A stretch of DNA of 64,000 bases from assembly GCA_000495505.1 (NCBI GenBank), contig CP006833.1, positions 1,612,001 to 1,676,000 on the forward strand. The letters are read 5' to 3'. Both the position numbers and the translations under genes were made by a program. Below are positions 18,845-27,138 of the stretch, piece by piece. Positions within the stretch are counted from its first letter, which is position 1, and each line of letters opens with the position of its first letter. The notes under the pieces are model-generated. The model saw only the letters and a list, made by a program, of their open reading frames with translations. It did no database searches and had not been told where the DNA came from. The DNA comes from Campylobacter fetus subsp. testudinum 03-427. GTDB taxonomy: Bacteria > Campylobacterota > Campylobacteria > Campylobacterales > Campylobacteraceae.

Positions 18845-19451
18845 GGTTTTAAATTTAAACATAAAAGCTAAAAATACTCAAATTTTACACAATATCAGTT
18901 TTATCTCAAACTCAAATTTAGCAATCTTAGGTAGCAGCGGAAGTGGAAAAAGTACGCTTTGCAAAGCTATCTGTTCTATTTTGCCAGATAATTTAAAAGC
19001 AAGTTATACAAAGCTTCAAACAGATCAAAAACCTGCTTATATATTTCAAGACTGTATAAGCTGCTTTTATCCATATCTTAAGATAAAAGATACGTTCAAA
19101 ATGGTTTTAAAAGAGAGTGCAAACTCTACTCATCAAATTTTTGATGAATTACATATACCAAAAAAAGCGTGGGAAATGTATCCTTACGAGCTTAGCCGTG
19201 GGATCGCTAGCAGAGTTCAAATCGCACTAAATCTAGCATTAGATGCTAAAATACTTCTACTTGATGAAGTAACTAGTTCGCTTGATGAAACAAATACAAA
19301 TAGCGTCATAGAGATACTTTTAAGGCTAAATACACAAAAAGTAGTCATCACTCACGATGAAAACTTAGCATTTAAACTCTGCGATGAAGTGCTGGTTTTA
19401 GAAAATGGATATGTGACGTATTTTGGAGATAAAATAGGATATTTTTCATGA
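18837..19451 (+). CDS. nikW: ABC transporter ATP-binding protein, NikW-like
   Basis: Cytoplasmic ATPase of 204 residues. Walker A is LGSSGSGKST near residue 33, Walker B is AKILLLDEV, and the switch histidine follows in VVITHDE. The signature motif is LSRGIAS rather than LSGGQ, so this subunit's contribution to one ATP site may be weakened. The domain added to classical DppD (Fe-S or oligopeptide C-terminal region) is absent. I chose the ATG at 18837 (MIEVLNLN), which overlaps nikX by 8 bases; an upstream TTG at 18816 is possible. Confidence 0.8.
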   Translation: MIEVLNLNIKAKNTQILHNISFISNSNLAILGSSGSGKSTLCKAICSILPDNLKASYTKLQTDQKPAYIFQDCISCFYPYLKIKDTFKMVLKESANSTHQIFDELHIPKKAWEMYPYELSRGIASRVQIALNLALDAKILLLDEVTSSLDETNTNSVIEILLRLNTQKVVITHDENLAFKLCDEVLVLENGYVTYFGDKIGYFS

Positions 19452-20098
19452 GTCTAGAAGTTATAAATTTAAAAAAATCATATGGAAAAACTGAAATTTT
19501 AAAAGATATCAGCTTTTATCTAAAAAGTGGTGAGAGCGTAGCTCTTATGGGAGCTAGTGGAAGCGGAAAAAGTACGCTTGCAAAATGTATAGCAAAGCTA
19601 GAGAGTATCGATCATGGAAGTGTAATTTATAATGGAAAAGATCTGTTAAATTTAAAAAATGCAGAGTTCAGACAAAATATTCAATACGTATTTCAAGATC
19701 AGCTAACTGCGTTAAATCCAACAAAATGCGTAAAAGATCTGTTGATAAGCGTTTTAAAGCGTTTTAAAATAGACAAAAAAGATGAATTTGAGCATATTTT
19801 AAGCGACGCAAAGCTGCCCTATTCTCTTTTAGATAGATTTCCAAAGGAGCTTAGCGGTGGTGAAAGACAAAGACTTGGTATCGCTAGAGCTATGCTGATA
19901 AAACCAAAAATTCTGATCTTAGATGAAGTCACAAGCGCACTTGATAAAAAACTAAAAAGCGAGATACTCCATACTCTTATGCACTATAAAACTCTCCATA
20001 AAACCGCAATGATATTTATAACGCATGATAAATTTATAGCAAAAGAGTATTTTGATAGAGTGCTTATGATCGAGCGTGGTAGATTGATTTTAGATTAA
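19448..20098 (+). CDS. nikV: ABC transporter ATP-binding protein, NikV-like
   Basis: Second ATPase of the importer, 216 residues, with a full set of motifs: Walker A GASGSGKST, Q-loop FQDQ, signature LSGGERQRLG, Walker B ILILDEV and the H-loop ITHD. It starts at an ATG overlapping nikW by 4 bases. The gene ends one base before the convergent arsB stop codon, leaving no space for a separate terminator. Confidence 0.83.
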   Translation: MSLEVINLKKSYGKTEILKDISFYLKSGESVALMGASGSGKSTLAKCIAKLESIDHGSVIYNGKDLLNLKNAEFRQNIQYVFQDQLTALNPTKCVKDLLISVLKRFKIDKKDEFEHILSDAKLPYSLLDRFPKELSGGERQRLGIARAMLIKPKILILDEVTSALDKKLKSEILHTLMHYKTLHKTAMIFITHDKFIAKEYFDRVLMIERGRLILD

Positions 20099-20099
20099 A

Positions 20100-21365
20100 C
20101 TAGCCAACCCAGATATATATACTAATTAAAACGACAAAAAGCACTGGAGGAGTTATCATAAAACTAAATTTAAAAAAGCTTTTTATACTTATGCAAATAC
20201 CGTTTTTTTGTAGTATAAATAGCCAAAGTAAGGTAGCCAAAGAGCCAAAAGGAGTTAGTTTTACTCCTACGTTAGAACCTATTATATTTGCATAAATCGC
20301 AGCTTTACTAGATATACCATCAAGTGAAATATCCATTATCATTATAGCTGGTAAATTATTCATAACAGCACTTAAAATAGCTGAAAGAAATCCACTAGCC
20401 ATCACAAAAGCAAATTCCCCAAATGAGCTAAAATAAACCAAAATATCTCTAACAAATCCTAACAATCCTGCATTCTTAAGCCCAAAAACAACTACATACA
20501 AACCTATGCTAAACCAGACTATCTGCCAAGGAGCAGTTTTTAGTAGATCTTTTGCGCTTACTACTTTTGAATTTGCTGCGACACATAAAAATACGATAGC
20601 ACCTCCAAGAGCAAACAAACTCACCGGAAGTCCTAAAAAATCTCCTAAAAAATAACCGCATAAAAGCATAACCAAAAATATCCAACTAAACTTAAAAAGC
20701 TTAACGCTTTTTATAGCTGTTTTTGGTTCTTTTAATAGACTTGCATTTACGCTTTTTGGTATATCTCGCCTAAAAATCAACCATAAAAACAAAGTAGAAG
20801 TTGCAACGCTAGTAATAAATGCAAAACTCATATCATACATATATGTTGAAAAGCTGATTTTATAGTAGTTTGCTGTAATTATATTTGTTAAATTTGAAAA
20901 GACAAAAGGAAGAGAAGCTGCGTCACTGATAAATCCACCTGCTAACAAAAACGCGGTTATGGTTTTTAAATTTAGTTTTAAAATTTTCATTTTAGCAAGT
21001 ATTATAGGTGTTAAAATAAGCGCAGCAGCGTCATTTGCAAATAGAGCCGAAACAAAAGCTCCAAGCAAAATCAAATATATAAACATCTTTTTTGCACTAT
21101 TTTGAGCAAGTTTTGCAACAAAAAGAGCGCTCCACTCAAAAAAACCTATCTTATCAAGAACCATTGAGAATAAAATTATTCCGATAAACGTTAAAGTCGC
21201 GTCCCAAACAATGCTCACTACTTCTAAAATATCATCAAAATCAACCACACCAAATGCGTAAGCAGCCACTGCACCTAAAACTGCTGAAGTGCCGATTCCA
21301 AGAGCTTTTGGCTGCCATATAACTAAAACCATAGTGATTAAAAATATAAAAGCGGCTATAAACAT
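20100..21365 (-). CDS. arsB: ArsB-family arsenite efflux permease
   Basis: Inner-membrane antiporter-type permease of 421 residues with about eleven to twelve helices. Segments characteristic of ArsB are VLVIWQPKALGIG near the N-terminus, DKIGFFEWSALF near residue 70, LFANDAAALILTPI near residue 110, AGGFISDAASLPFVFSNLTNI and the C-terminal GSNVGVKLTPFGSLATLLWL. It confers arsenite or antimonite resistance in characterised members. No arsR or arsC is next to it here. The gene is convergent with nikV. Confidence 0.88.
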   Translation of the reverse strand: MFIAAFIFLITMVLVIWQPKALGIGTSAVLGAVAAYAFGVVDFDDILEVVSIVWDATLTFIGIILFSMVLDKIGFFEWSALFVAKLAQNSAKKMFIYLILLGAFVSALFANDAAALILTPIILAKMKILKLNLKTITAFLLAGGFISDAASLPFVFSNLTNIITANYYKISFSTYMYDMSFAFITSVATSTLFLWLIFRRDIPKSVNASLLKEPKTAIKSVKLFKFSWIFLVMLLCGYFLGDFLGLPVSLFALGGAIVFLCVAANSKVVSAKDLLKTAPWQIVWFSIGLYVVVFGLKNAGLLGFVRDILVYFSSFGEFAFVMASGFLSAILSAVMNNLPAIMIMDISLDGISSKAAIYANIIGSNVGVKLTPFGSLATLLWLFILQKNGICISIKSFFKFSFMITPPVLFVVLISIYIWVG

Positions 21366-21447
21366 TTATCTGCCTTAAATTTAAAATCGCTATGTTAGCA
21401 AAAAATAGCAAAGACTAAGTTTAACTAAGATTTTAGATAAATTTAAT

Positions 21448-21453
21448 TATAAT
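21448..21453 (+). promoter_or_regulatory. Probable -10 box for the gene at 21484
   Basis: TATAAT 30 bases upstream of the ATG, in an AT-rich gap shared with the divergent arsB gene. Confidence 0.45.
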
Positions 21454-21483
21454 ATTTAACTAAAATAACTCCGAAGGCGACAA

Positions 21484-22098
21484 ATGAAGGTTTCTATTAA
21501 AGAAGCAGCTGAAATTTTGGGTATCACGAGAGAGGCCGTTTATAATAGAATTCGCAGAAACTCTTTAAAAAGCGAAGATATCAGCGGAGTTAAATACGTT
21601 ATTTTAGATGATAAAGTAGCAAAAAAACCTTCTAACAAAACCATAAAAACTAAAAATCAAGACGAATTTACGAATTTTTTACTCTCTCAAATCGAAAATC
21701 TCAAAGAGATAAATAAGCAGTTATCTGCAGATAAAGATAGAATTTTTAAAGAAAAAGAGCAGCTTTTACTAGCCAAAAATGAAGAGATAAAAGAGATCTA
21801 TAAAAACAGTGACGAGAGGCTAAAAAGATTTTTGCAGATGTTAGAAAGCTCATTGAATTTACCTTCACAAACGCAAAAACCATTAGCAATAGATGTAGAA
21901 TATGAAGAGATAAAAGATAAAAATTGGATAACTTTGAGTGATTTTTTATTAAATTTAAAAATAAAACCTAAAAAGTTAAAAAAACTTCAAAATTATCTGC
22001 TAAAATGTGTAAAAAAAGGCAAACTCTCAAAGCTAGAAAATGGAGTTATATATATAAAAGCCGGACTTAGCTATGAAAAAGTAAAGGAGAAGATGTGA
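21484..22098 (+). CDS. DNA-binding protein with N-terminal helix-turn-helix and DUF3972-like region
   Basis: Protein of 204 residues. Residues 1-48 (SIKEAAEILGITREAVYNRI, then a wing-like ISGVKYVILDD) form a MerR/excisionase-type winged helix. A charged coiled coil spans about 60-130, and a conserved C-terminal block (WITLSDFLLNLKIKPKKLK, about 142-204) follows that I associate with the Campylobacter DUF3972 family. Such architecture suggests a small dimeric DNA-binding regulator, but its targets are unknown. The next gene overlaps it by 4 bases, so this protein may act on or with the lipoprotein gene set that follows. Confidence 0.65.
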   Translation: MKVSIKEAAEILGITREAVYNRIRRNSLKSEDISGVKYVILDDKVAKKPSNKTIKTKNQDEFTNFLLSQIENLKEINKQLSADKDRIFKEKEQLLLAKNEEIKEIYKNSDERLKRFLQMLESSLNLPSQTQKPLAIDVEYEEIKDKNWITLSDFLLNLKIKPKKLKKLQNYLLKCVKKGKLSKLENGVIYIKAGLSYEKVKEKM

Positions 22099-22730
22099 AG
22101 CATATAAAAACATTAAAAGAGATAAGCAAAATCAGCGGCGTCGGAGCCATACTCATATTTGGTTTAGCAGCGTGTGGAAATACTGAACAAAAAAATGCCA
22201 ACTCAGCAGTGCAAGAAGCTAGTCAAAAACAAGGCGCAACAGTATTTATCGAAAAAAATAGCGACGGAAGTTATAAAATAGCAGACGAATTTCCAAGCAA
22301 TGAAACAAGAGTATTTTTAAGAGAGCCAAACGCCGATGGAGCTATGAGCGAAAGACTTTTAAGCCAAAGCGAACTCGATAAACTTATGCAAGAAGAAAAT
22401 GCCAAAATAGACGCCGGAACTAGCGGACTAACAAATCAAAATGCTAGTGTGAGTGGTGGTGGAATGAGCCTTGGAGAGACTATATTAGCTAGTGCAGCAG
22501 GTGCGATCATAGGAAGCTGGATAGGAAGCAAACTATTTAATTCTCCGGGCTTCCAAAATCAACGTCAAGGCGCATACAAAAATCCATCAGCTTATAATAG
22601 AAGCGTAAATAGCTTCAACAAAGCCGGAACTGCAGCTGCTGGCTCAAAAGCAACTACTGGCAAAAGTGGATTTTTCGGAGGAAATAAAGCAGCTACTAGT
22701 AGCTCTACTTCTACGACTAGTGGCGGTTGA
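22095..22730 (+). CDS. UPF0323 family lipoprotein
   Basis: Lipoprotein of 211 residues. The signal peptide with lipobox GLAAC places the lipidated cysteine at about residue 27. The middle part is soluble and includes the glycine-rich hydrophobic patch LASAAGAIIGSWIGSKL near residues 132-148. The tail is rich in Ser, Thr, Gly and Ala (TSSSTSTTSGG). It resembles the UPF0323 lipoprotein of C. jejuni (Cj0371), reported to affect motility and virulence traits. It starts at a GTG overlapping the upstream stop. With the ATP-grasp gene that follows shortly after, it forms a pair similar to YgiB-YgiC of E. coli. Confidence 0.78.
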   Translation: MKHIKTLKEISKISGVGAILIFGLAACGNTEQKNANSAVQEASQKQGATVFIEKNSDGSYKIADEFPSNETRVFLREPNADGAMSERLLSQSELDKLMQEENAKIDAGTSGLTNQNASVSGGGMSLGETILASAAGAIIGSWIGSKLFNSPGFQNQRQGAYKNPSAYNRSVNSFNKAGTAAAGSKATTGKSGFFGGNKAATSSSTSTTSGG

Positions 22731-22802
22731 TATTTGTGATAAATTTGTGATTCAAATTTGGCTTAGAATTTGCTTGATATTCTCAAAATTTAAGGAGAAA
22801 AT

Positions 22803-23090
22803 ATGCAAGCTATAAATGAGTTGAAATCTATTTTCAATAGCTATATAAGCATAACTAATAAATTTAACAAAGATGATAGCTTTTCTAAACTTTTAGATGA
22901 AAGTTCTGCAAAACTTGATGAACTTGAAAACAGGATGAATGAGCTAAAAAGTTTAGCAAAAAGCGATGAAGAGATGTTTAAGGTTTTTGATTTTATGCAG
23001 ATTATGACTCAACTTATGTATGGAAATGTAGATGAGAAAGAGCGAGATAAACTCCTTAGCAAAGCTGCAAAAATCAGTAATAGTTTATAA
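22803..23090 (+). CDS. Hypothetical small helical protein, 95 residues
   Basis: I do not recognise it. The sequence is almost wholly helical with heptad-like Leu/Ile spacing (KLLDESSAKLDELENRM) and no membrane segment, so a small coiled-coil protein is likely. AAGGAGAAA stands just before the ATG. It lies between a lipoprotein and the glutathionylspermidine-synthase-like gene, in the same direction and with small gaps, so it probably belongs to the same transcript. Confidence 0.65.
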   Translation: MQAINELKSIFNSYISITNKFNKDDSFSKLLDESSAKLDELENRMNELKSLAKSDEEMFKVFDFMQIMTQLMYGNVDEKERDKLLSKAAKISNSL

Positions 23091-23104
23091 AATAATTAAG
23101 GGAT

Positions 23105-24283
23105 ATGATGAATTTAAAAAGTATAAAAGCGTTAGATAATGAGTATTTAGAAAGTATCGGCTTTAGTTGGCATACAGATCCAGACAACACTCCATACGTA
23201 GCAGATGAGCTAGTAGTCGTGAGTCAAGATGAGTGCGAAGCATACTATAAAGCTGCAAATGAGCTATATGATATGTATATAACAGCAGCTCAACACGTCA
23301 TAGATAATAATCTTTTTCACGAACTAGGAATTCCTTTTAATCTCATCGATACGATAAAAAATAGCTGGGAAAATGATGTGCATTGGCATCTTTATGGTAG
23401 ATTTGATCTTGCTGGAGGACTTGATGGCAAACAGATAAAACTCATTGAGTTTAACGCAGATACGCCAACTAGTGTATTTGAAACGGCTATAGTGCAGTGG
23501 GCTATGCTAAAGTTTAATGATATGGATGAAGAAGCGCAGTTTAATGATCTATATGATAGCTTAGTAGAGAATTTTCGCAGACTAATAACCCTTGAAGAAG
23601 ATACCAGTAAATTTGATGAGTATTATGAAGGATGGGGGATATTATTTAGCTCAATAGCAAACAACATAGAAGATGAAAATACAACAAGACTTTTACAAAG
23701 CGCAGCGATAGACGCAGGATTTAAAACTGAATTTGCCTTTGTTAGCGAAGTGGATTTCAGTGATGAAAACGGAATTTCTTACAACGGGGAAAATTACGAA
23801 TACTGGTTCAAACTGATTCCATGGGAAAATATCGCAGTAGAAGAAGGCGAGTTAGCACTTATCTTAAAAAATATTATCGAAAATCAAAAAGCAATTATCC
23901 TAAATCCAGCCTATACGCTTTTATTTCAAAGTAAAGGTATGATGAAAATACTTTGGGATCTATATCCAAATCACCCGCTTTTATTAGAAAGTAGTTTTGA
24001 ACCTTTAAAAGGCAAAAAACAGGTCAAAAAACCATTTTTAGCAAGAGAAGGAGCGAATATAAGCATTATAAATGAAAATGGTGAAACTGAGTTTGAAACA
24101 GACGGAGAGTACGCAAACGGAAAATTCTTATATCAAGAATTCGCAGATTTCAACAAAGACGCTAAAGAAAATAGCTATCAAGCTGGACTATTTTTTGCAT
24201 TTGAAGGCTCAGCACTTGGATTTAGAAAAGGTGGATTAGTACTTGATAACTACTCTAAATTTGTAGGACACGTGATAAAATAG
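23105..24283 (+). CDS. Glutathionylspermidine synthase-like ATP-grasp protein (YgiC/YjfC family)
   Basis: Protein of 392 residues matching the C-terminal ATP-grasp synthetase domain of glutathionylspermidine synthase (PF03738) without the amidase domain. Family segments include IGFSWHTDPDNTPYV (residues 18-32), DLAGGLDGKQIKLIEFNADTP (about 103-123), FLAREGANISI near residue 315 and the C-terminal GFRKGGLVLDN. It should ligate a carboxylate to an amine using ATP, but the substrates are unknown. Two ATGs are adjacent (23105 and 23108); AAGGG sits just upstream and suits the second slightly better. The GTG of ubiX overlaps its stop by one base. Confidence 0.85.
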   Translation: MMNLKSIKALDNEYLESIGFSWHTDPDNTPYVADELVVVSQDECEAYYKAANELYDMYITAAQHVIDNNLFHELGIPFNLIDTIKNSWENDVHWHLYGRFDLAGGLDGKQIKLIEFNADTPTSVFETAIVQWAMLKFNDMDEEAQFNDLYDSLVENFRRLITLEEDTSKFDEYYEGWGILFSSIANNIEDENTTRLLQSAAIDAGFKTEFAFVSEVDFSDENGISYNGENYEYWFKLIPWENIAVEEGELALILKNIIENQKAIILNPAYTLLFQSKGMMKILWDLYPNHPLLLESSFEPLKGKKQVKKPFLAREGANISIINENGETEFETDGEYANGKFLYQEFADFNKDAKENSYQAGLFFAFEGSALGFRKGGLVLDNYSKFVGHVIK

Positions 24284-24825
24284 TGAAAACTTTAGTAGCT
24301 ATAAGCGGTGCTAGCGGTGCTCATTTAGGGATCAAACTGGCAAATGTTATTGCTAGTTTGGGAAATGATACACATATTATTATCAGTGAAAATGCGTTGA
24401 TCTCTATGCAAAAAGAGGAAGTTAGCGAACAAATTGATAAAAATATACGAATTTATTCAAATAATGAAATTTGGGCTGCTCCAGCTAGCGGTTCGTCCAA
24501 ATTTGAAAATATGATAATCGCGCCTTGTTCCATAAATTCCTTAGCCAAGATAGCTTCTAGCATCAGCGATAATCTGATTTTAAGAGCGGCTGCAGTTATG
24601 ATAAAAGAGCATAAAAAGCTTGTTTTAGGCGTAAGAGAGATGCCTTTATCTGCTATCAGTCTTAGGCAAATGGCGGATTTAGCAGCACTTGGAGTTATCA
24701 TAGCGCCGCCCATTATCGGGTATTATTCTGGGATAAAAAGTCTTAAAGATATGGAAAATTTCGTGATAGGAAAGTGGCTAGATACTATTGAAATAAAACA
24801 CGATATTTTCAGTCGTTGGGAGTGA
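24283..24825 (+). CDS. ubiX: Flavin prenyltransferase UbiX family
   Basis: Flavoprotein of 180 residues that prenylates FMN for UbiD-type decarboxylases. Visible motifs are VAISGASGAHLG at the N-terminus, the FMN-binding and active-site region APASGSSKFENMIIAPCSINSLAKIASSISDNLILRAA (split across residues 66-103), and a C-terminal family segment around APPIIGYYSG. It starts at a GTG that overlaps the previous stop. UbiD itself is not in this window. Confidence 0.88.
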   Translation: MKTLVAISGASGAHLGIKLANVIASLGNDTHIIISENALISMQKEEVSEQIDKNIRIYSNNEIWAAPASGSSKFENMIIAPCSINSLAKIASSISDNLILRAAAVMIKEHKKLVLGVREMPLSAISLRQMADLAALGVIIAPPIIGYYSGIKSLKDMENFVIGKWLDTIEIKHDIFSRWE

Positions 24826-24903
24826 TCTGTATCAAAATGTTACTATAATTTTATGTTATTAGTAAAATTTTTATAAAAAATTATAGTTATAAGAGTTTTT
24901 TGA

Positions 24904-24909
24904 TATAAT
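24904..24909 (+). promoter_or_regulatory. Probable -10 box for the dehydrogenase gene
   Basis: TATAAT 28 bases upstream of the ATG at 24938, within TTTTTTGATATAATTGTGATAG, in a 112-base gap after ubiX. Confidence 0.5.
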
Positions 24910-24937
24910 TGTGATAGAAACAAAAAAAGGATAAGAT

Positions 24938-25870
24938 ATGAAAATAGTATGCTTAGATGCCGATACACTTGGAAACGATATTGATTTAAAATCTGTATTT
25001 AGTGAGTTTGGGGAGTTTATCAGCTATCCTAAAACTGCACCAAATGAGACTATAAATAGATTAAAAGATGCCGATATCGTGCTTACAAATAAAGTTTTAA
25101 TCACACAAGAAGTTATAAATTCTTTAAATTTAAAACTCATCTGCGTAACTGCAACTGGAGTAAATAACGTAGATCTTGACGCTGCTGCTAAAGCAGGAGT
25201 AGCTGTTAAAAATGTCGCTGGCTACTCTACAAATAGCGTTGTGCAACAAACTTTTGCAAATCTTTTATCATTGGCGAATCAAACAGAGTATTACGACAAC
25301 TACTGCAAAGATAAAAACGGCTGGGCTAAAAGTCCTATTTTCGTACATTTAAATGATCCTATTTATGAGTTAAACGAGAAAAAATTCACAGTTGTAGGAC
25401 TAGGAACTATCGGAACTAAAGTAGCAAGAGTGGCACAATCTTTTGGCTGCATAGTTTCTTACTACTCAACAAGCGGTAAAAACAGTAGCAATGAGTTTCA
25501 AAAAGTTAGTTTTGATGAGCTATTACAATCAGATATCATCAGCATACACGCACCTCTAAATGCAAATACAAAAAACCTATTTGATGAAAAAGCACTTTCA
25601 AATTTAAAAGACGGTGCTATAATCGTAAATTCAGGTAGAGGCGGTATAGTTGATGAAAATAGTATCGCAAAACTCATTGATGAAAAAAATATCTACTTTG
25701 CAACCGATGTTTTAGAAACCGAACCTATGAGAGGCGATCATCCGTTTTTAAACGTAAAAAACAAAAATAGACTTCTCATCACTCCGCACATCGCATGGGC
25801 AAGTGTAGAAGCTAGAAAATGTCTTGTGGAACTAGTAGCAAAAAATATTAGAGATTTTATAAAAGGATAA
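24938..25870 (+). CDS. D-2-hydroxyacid dehydrogenase
   Basis: NAD-dependent dehydrogenase of 310 residues. The Rossmann loop [12 protein letters not shown] is at about residue 150. The substrate/NAD signature [18 protein letters not shown] is near residue 225. The catalytic His is in TPHIAWAS near residue 285, with the usual Arg (INSGRGG region) and Glu (DVLETEPM) preceding. Substrate could be glycerate, hydroxypyruvate or a branched-chain 2-keto acid. The order lipoprotein, ATP-grasp protein, dehydrogenase, yajQ mirrors C. jejuni Cj0371-Cj0374. The yajQ gene follows 2 bases later. Confidence 0.85.
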   Translation: MKIVCLDADTLGNDIDLKSVFSEFGEFISYPKTAPNETINRLKDADIVLTNKVLITQEVINSLNLKLICVTATGVNNVDLDAAAKAGVAVKNVAGYSTNSVVQQTFANLLSLANQTEYYDNYCKDKNGWAKSPIFVHLNDPIYELNEKKFTVVGLGTIGTKVARVAQSFGCIVSYYSTSGKNSSNEFQKVSFDELLQSDIISIHAPLNANTKNLFDEKALSNLKDGAIIVNSGRGGIVDENSIAKLIDEKNIYFATDVLETEPMRGDHPFLNVKNKNRLLITPHIAWASVEARKCLVELVAKNIRDFIKG

Positions 25871-25872
25871 AA

Positions 25873-26370
25873 ATGGCTGATGAACATAGCTTTGATATAA
25901 GTGCGAGCGTAGATCTTATGGAGGTCAAAAATGCGCTTGAAACAGCGAAAAAGGAAGTTTCAAGCCGATTTGACTTTAAAGGCTTAAAAGCCCAAATAGA
26001 GCTAAACGAAAAAGAAAAAACCATAACTCTTCTTAGCTCAAGCGATAGTAAAATAGATGCTTTAAAAGATATCGTTTTGAGCAAACTCATAAAAAGAGAT
26101 ATTCCTCCTGTTGCTATAACTGAATTAAAAAGAGAAAACGCAAGCGGTGCAAATACAAAATGCATTTTAAAACTAAACGATACTTTAGATAGCTTAAATG
26201 CAAAAAAAATCACAAAAGCTATCAAAGATGAAAAACTAAAGGTAAATGCAAGCATAAGAGGCGAGGAAGTAAGAGTTACTAGCAAATCTATCGATGAGCT
26301 TCAAAGCGTTATAAAGCTTGTGAAAGATTTAAATTTAGAGCTTCCGCTAAGTTTTAAAAATTTAAAATAA
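25873..26370 (+). CDS. yajQ: YajQ family cyclic di-GMP-binding protein
   Basis: Cytoplasmic protein of 165 residues with the two-domain YajQ/UPF0234 fold. It has the family start [29 protein letters not shown] near residue 37 and the C-terminal strands [15 protein letters not shown]. Members have been reported to bind nucleotides, including c-di-GMP in Xanthomonas. A matching signalling role in Campylobacter is not established. The ATG follows the dehydrogenase stop by 2 bases, so the two are one operon. Confidence 0.9.
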   Translation: MADEHSFDISASVDLMEVKNALETAKKEVSSRFDFKGLKAQIELNEKEKTITLLSSSDSKIDALKDIVLSKLIKRDIPPVAITELKRENASGANTKCILKLNDTLDSLNAKKITKAIKDEKLKVNASIRGEEVRVTSKSIDELQSVIKLVKDLNLELPLSFKNLK

Positions 26371-26379
26371 AGGATAAAA

Positions 26380-27051
26380 ATGGGTTTCAAATTTAAAAAA
26401 ACAATGCTAATTGGAGTATTAGCGATATCTACTTATTTAAATGCGGCTACAGAAGGAAATGAATATATAAAACTAACCAAAGCTCAGCAAATTCCAGACG
26501 CAGAAGATAAAATAATAGAACTGCTAAGTTATGGCTGTATCCACTGCTATAACCACTTTAAAAATGGAACTTTAAAATTTGTTTCTGAGTTTTTTCCAGA
26601 TCTTAAATACGAAGAGTGGCAAGTAAAACAAATGGGCGAGTATGGCTATCAAATGGCTGAAGTATTAGCATACGCAAAAATGCTAGACGGAAAAAGCGGT
26701 ATAAACTCTTTAAGCGTCAAGTCATCATTTCATCAAATTTTAAAAGCGTATTTTGAAGCAAATTTCAAACAAAGAAAAAGATATAATGATGCAAATGCAT
26801 TTTATCAAGTCGCCATAGACGTATTGAAAAATCAACTAAATAAAGATGTTAGCGTGCAAGATATCGTAGATTACGCCAAAAGCGACGCAGGCAAAAAACA
26901 GATACAAAGATTTGATGATGGATTTGAAGTAGCAAAGCTAAATGGAACCCCGGCTTTTATCATCAAGGGAAAATATCTAATAAATTTAGAAAAGATAGGT
27001 AGCGCAGAAGAGCTAGTAGAGGTGATTAGCGAGATAGTCAAACTGGATTAA
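26380..27051 (+). CDS. DsbA-like periplasmic thiol:disulfide oxidoreductase
   Basis: Protein of 223 residues with a signal peptide (residues 1-23, ending YLNAATEG). The thioredoxin-fold active site is C53-I-H-C56 within LLSYGCIHCYNHF. The inserted helical domain occupies about residues 75-175, and the cis-proline loop is NGTPAFIIKGKY near residue 190. This is the DsbA/DsbL pattern, where CxHC is typical but CIHC is less common than CPHC. It probably oxidises cysteines of exported proteins and would be re-oxidised by a DsbB/DsbI-type partner. It follows yajQ by 9 bases, after AAAGGAT. Confidence 0.85.
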   Translation: MGFKFKKTMLIGVLAISTYLNAATEGNEYIKLTKAQQIPDAEDKIIELLSYGCIHCYNHFKNGTLKFVSEFFPDLKYEEWQVKQMGEYGYQMAEVLAYAKMLDGKSGINSLSVKSSFHQILKAYFEANFKQRKRYNDANAFYQVAIDVLKNQLNKDVSVQDIVDYAKSDAGKKQIQRFDDGFEVAKLNGTPAFIIKGKYLINLEKIGSAEELVEVISEIVKLD

Positions 27052-27097
27052 CTGGAATTTGGCTTAAATTTAAATATTAGTTTTATATTTATTATGT

Positions 27098-27103
27098 TAT
27101 AAT
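27098..27103 (+). promoter_or_regulatory. Probable -10 box for the radical SAM gene
   Basis: TATAAT 35 bases upstream of the ATG at 27139, in TATTATGTTATAATTTGCGC. Confidence 0.5.
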
Positions 27104-27138
27104 TTGCGCTAATTTTTATTAGCAAGGATTATAATATT

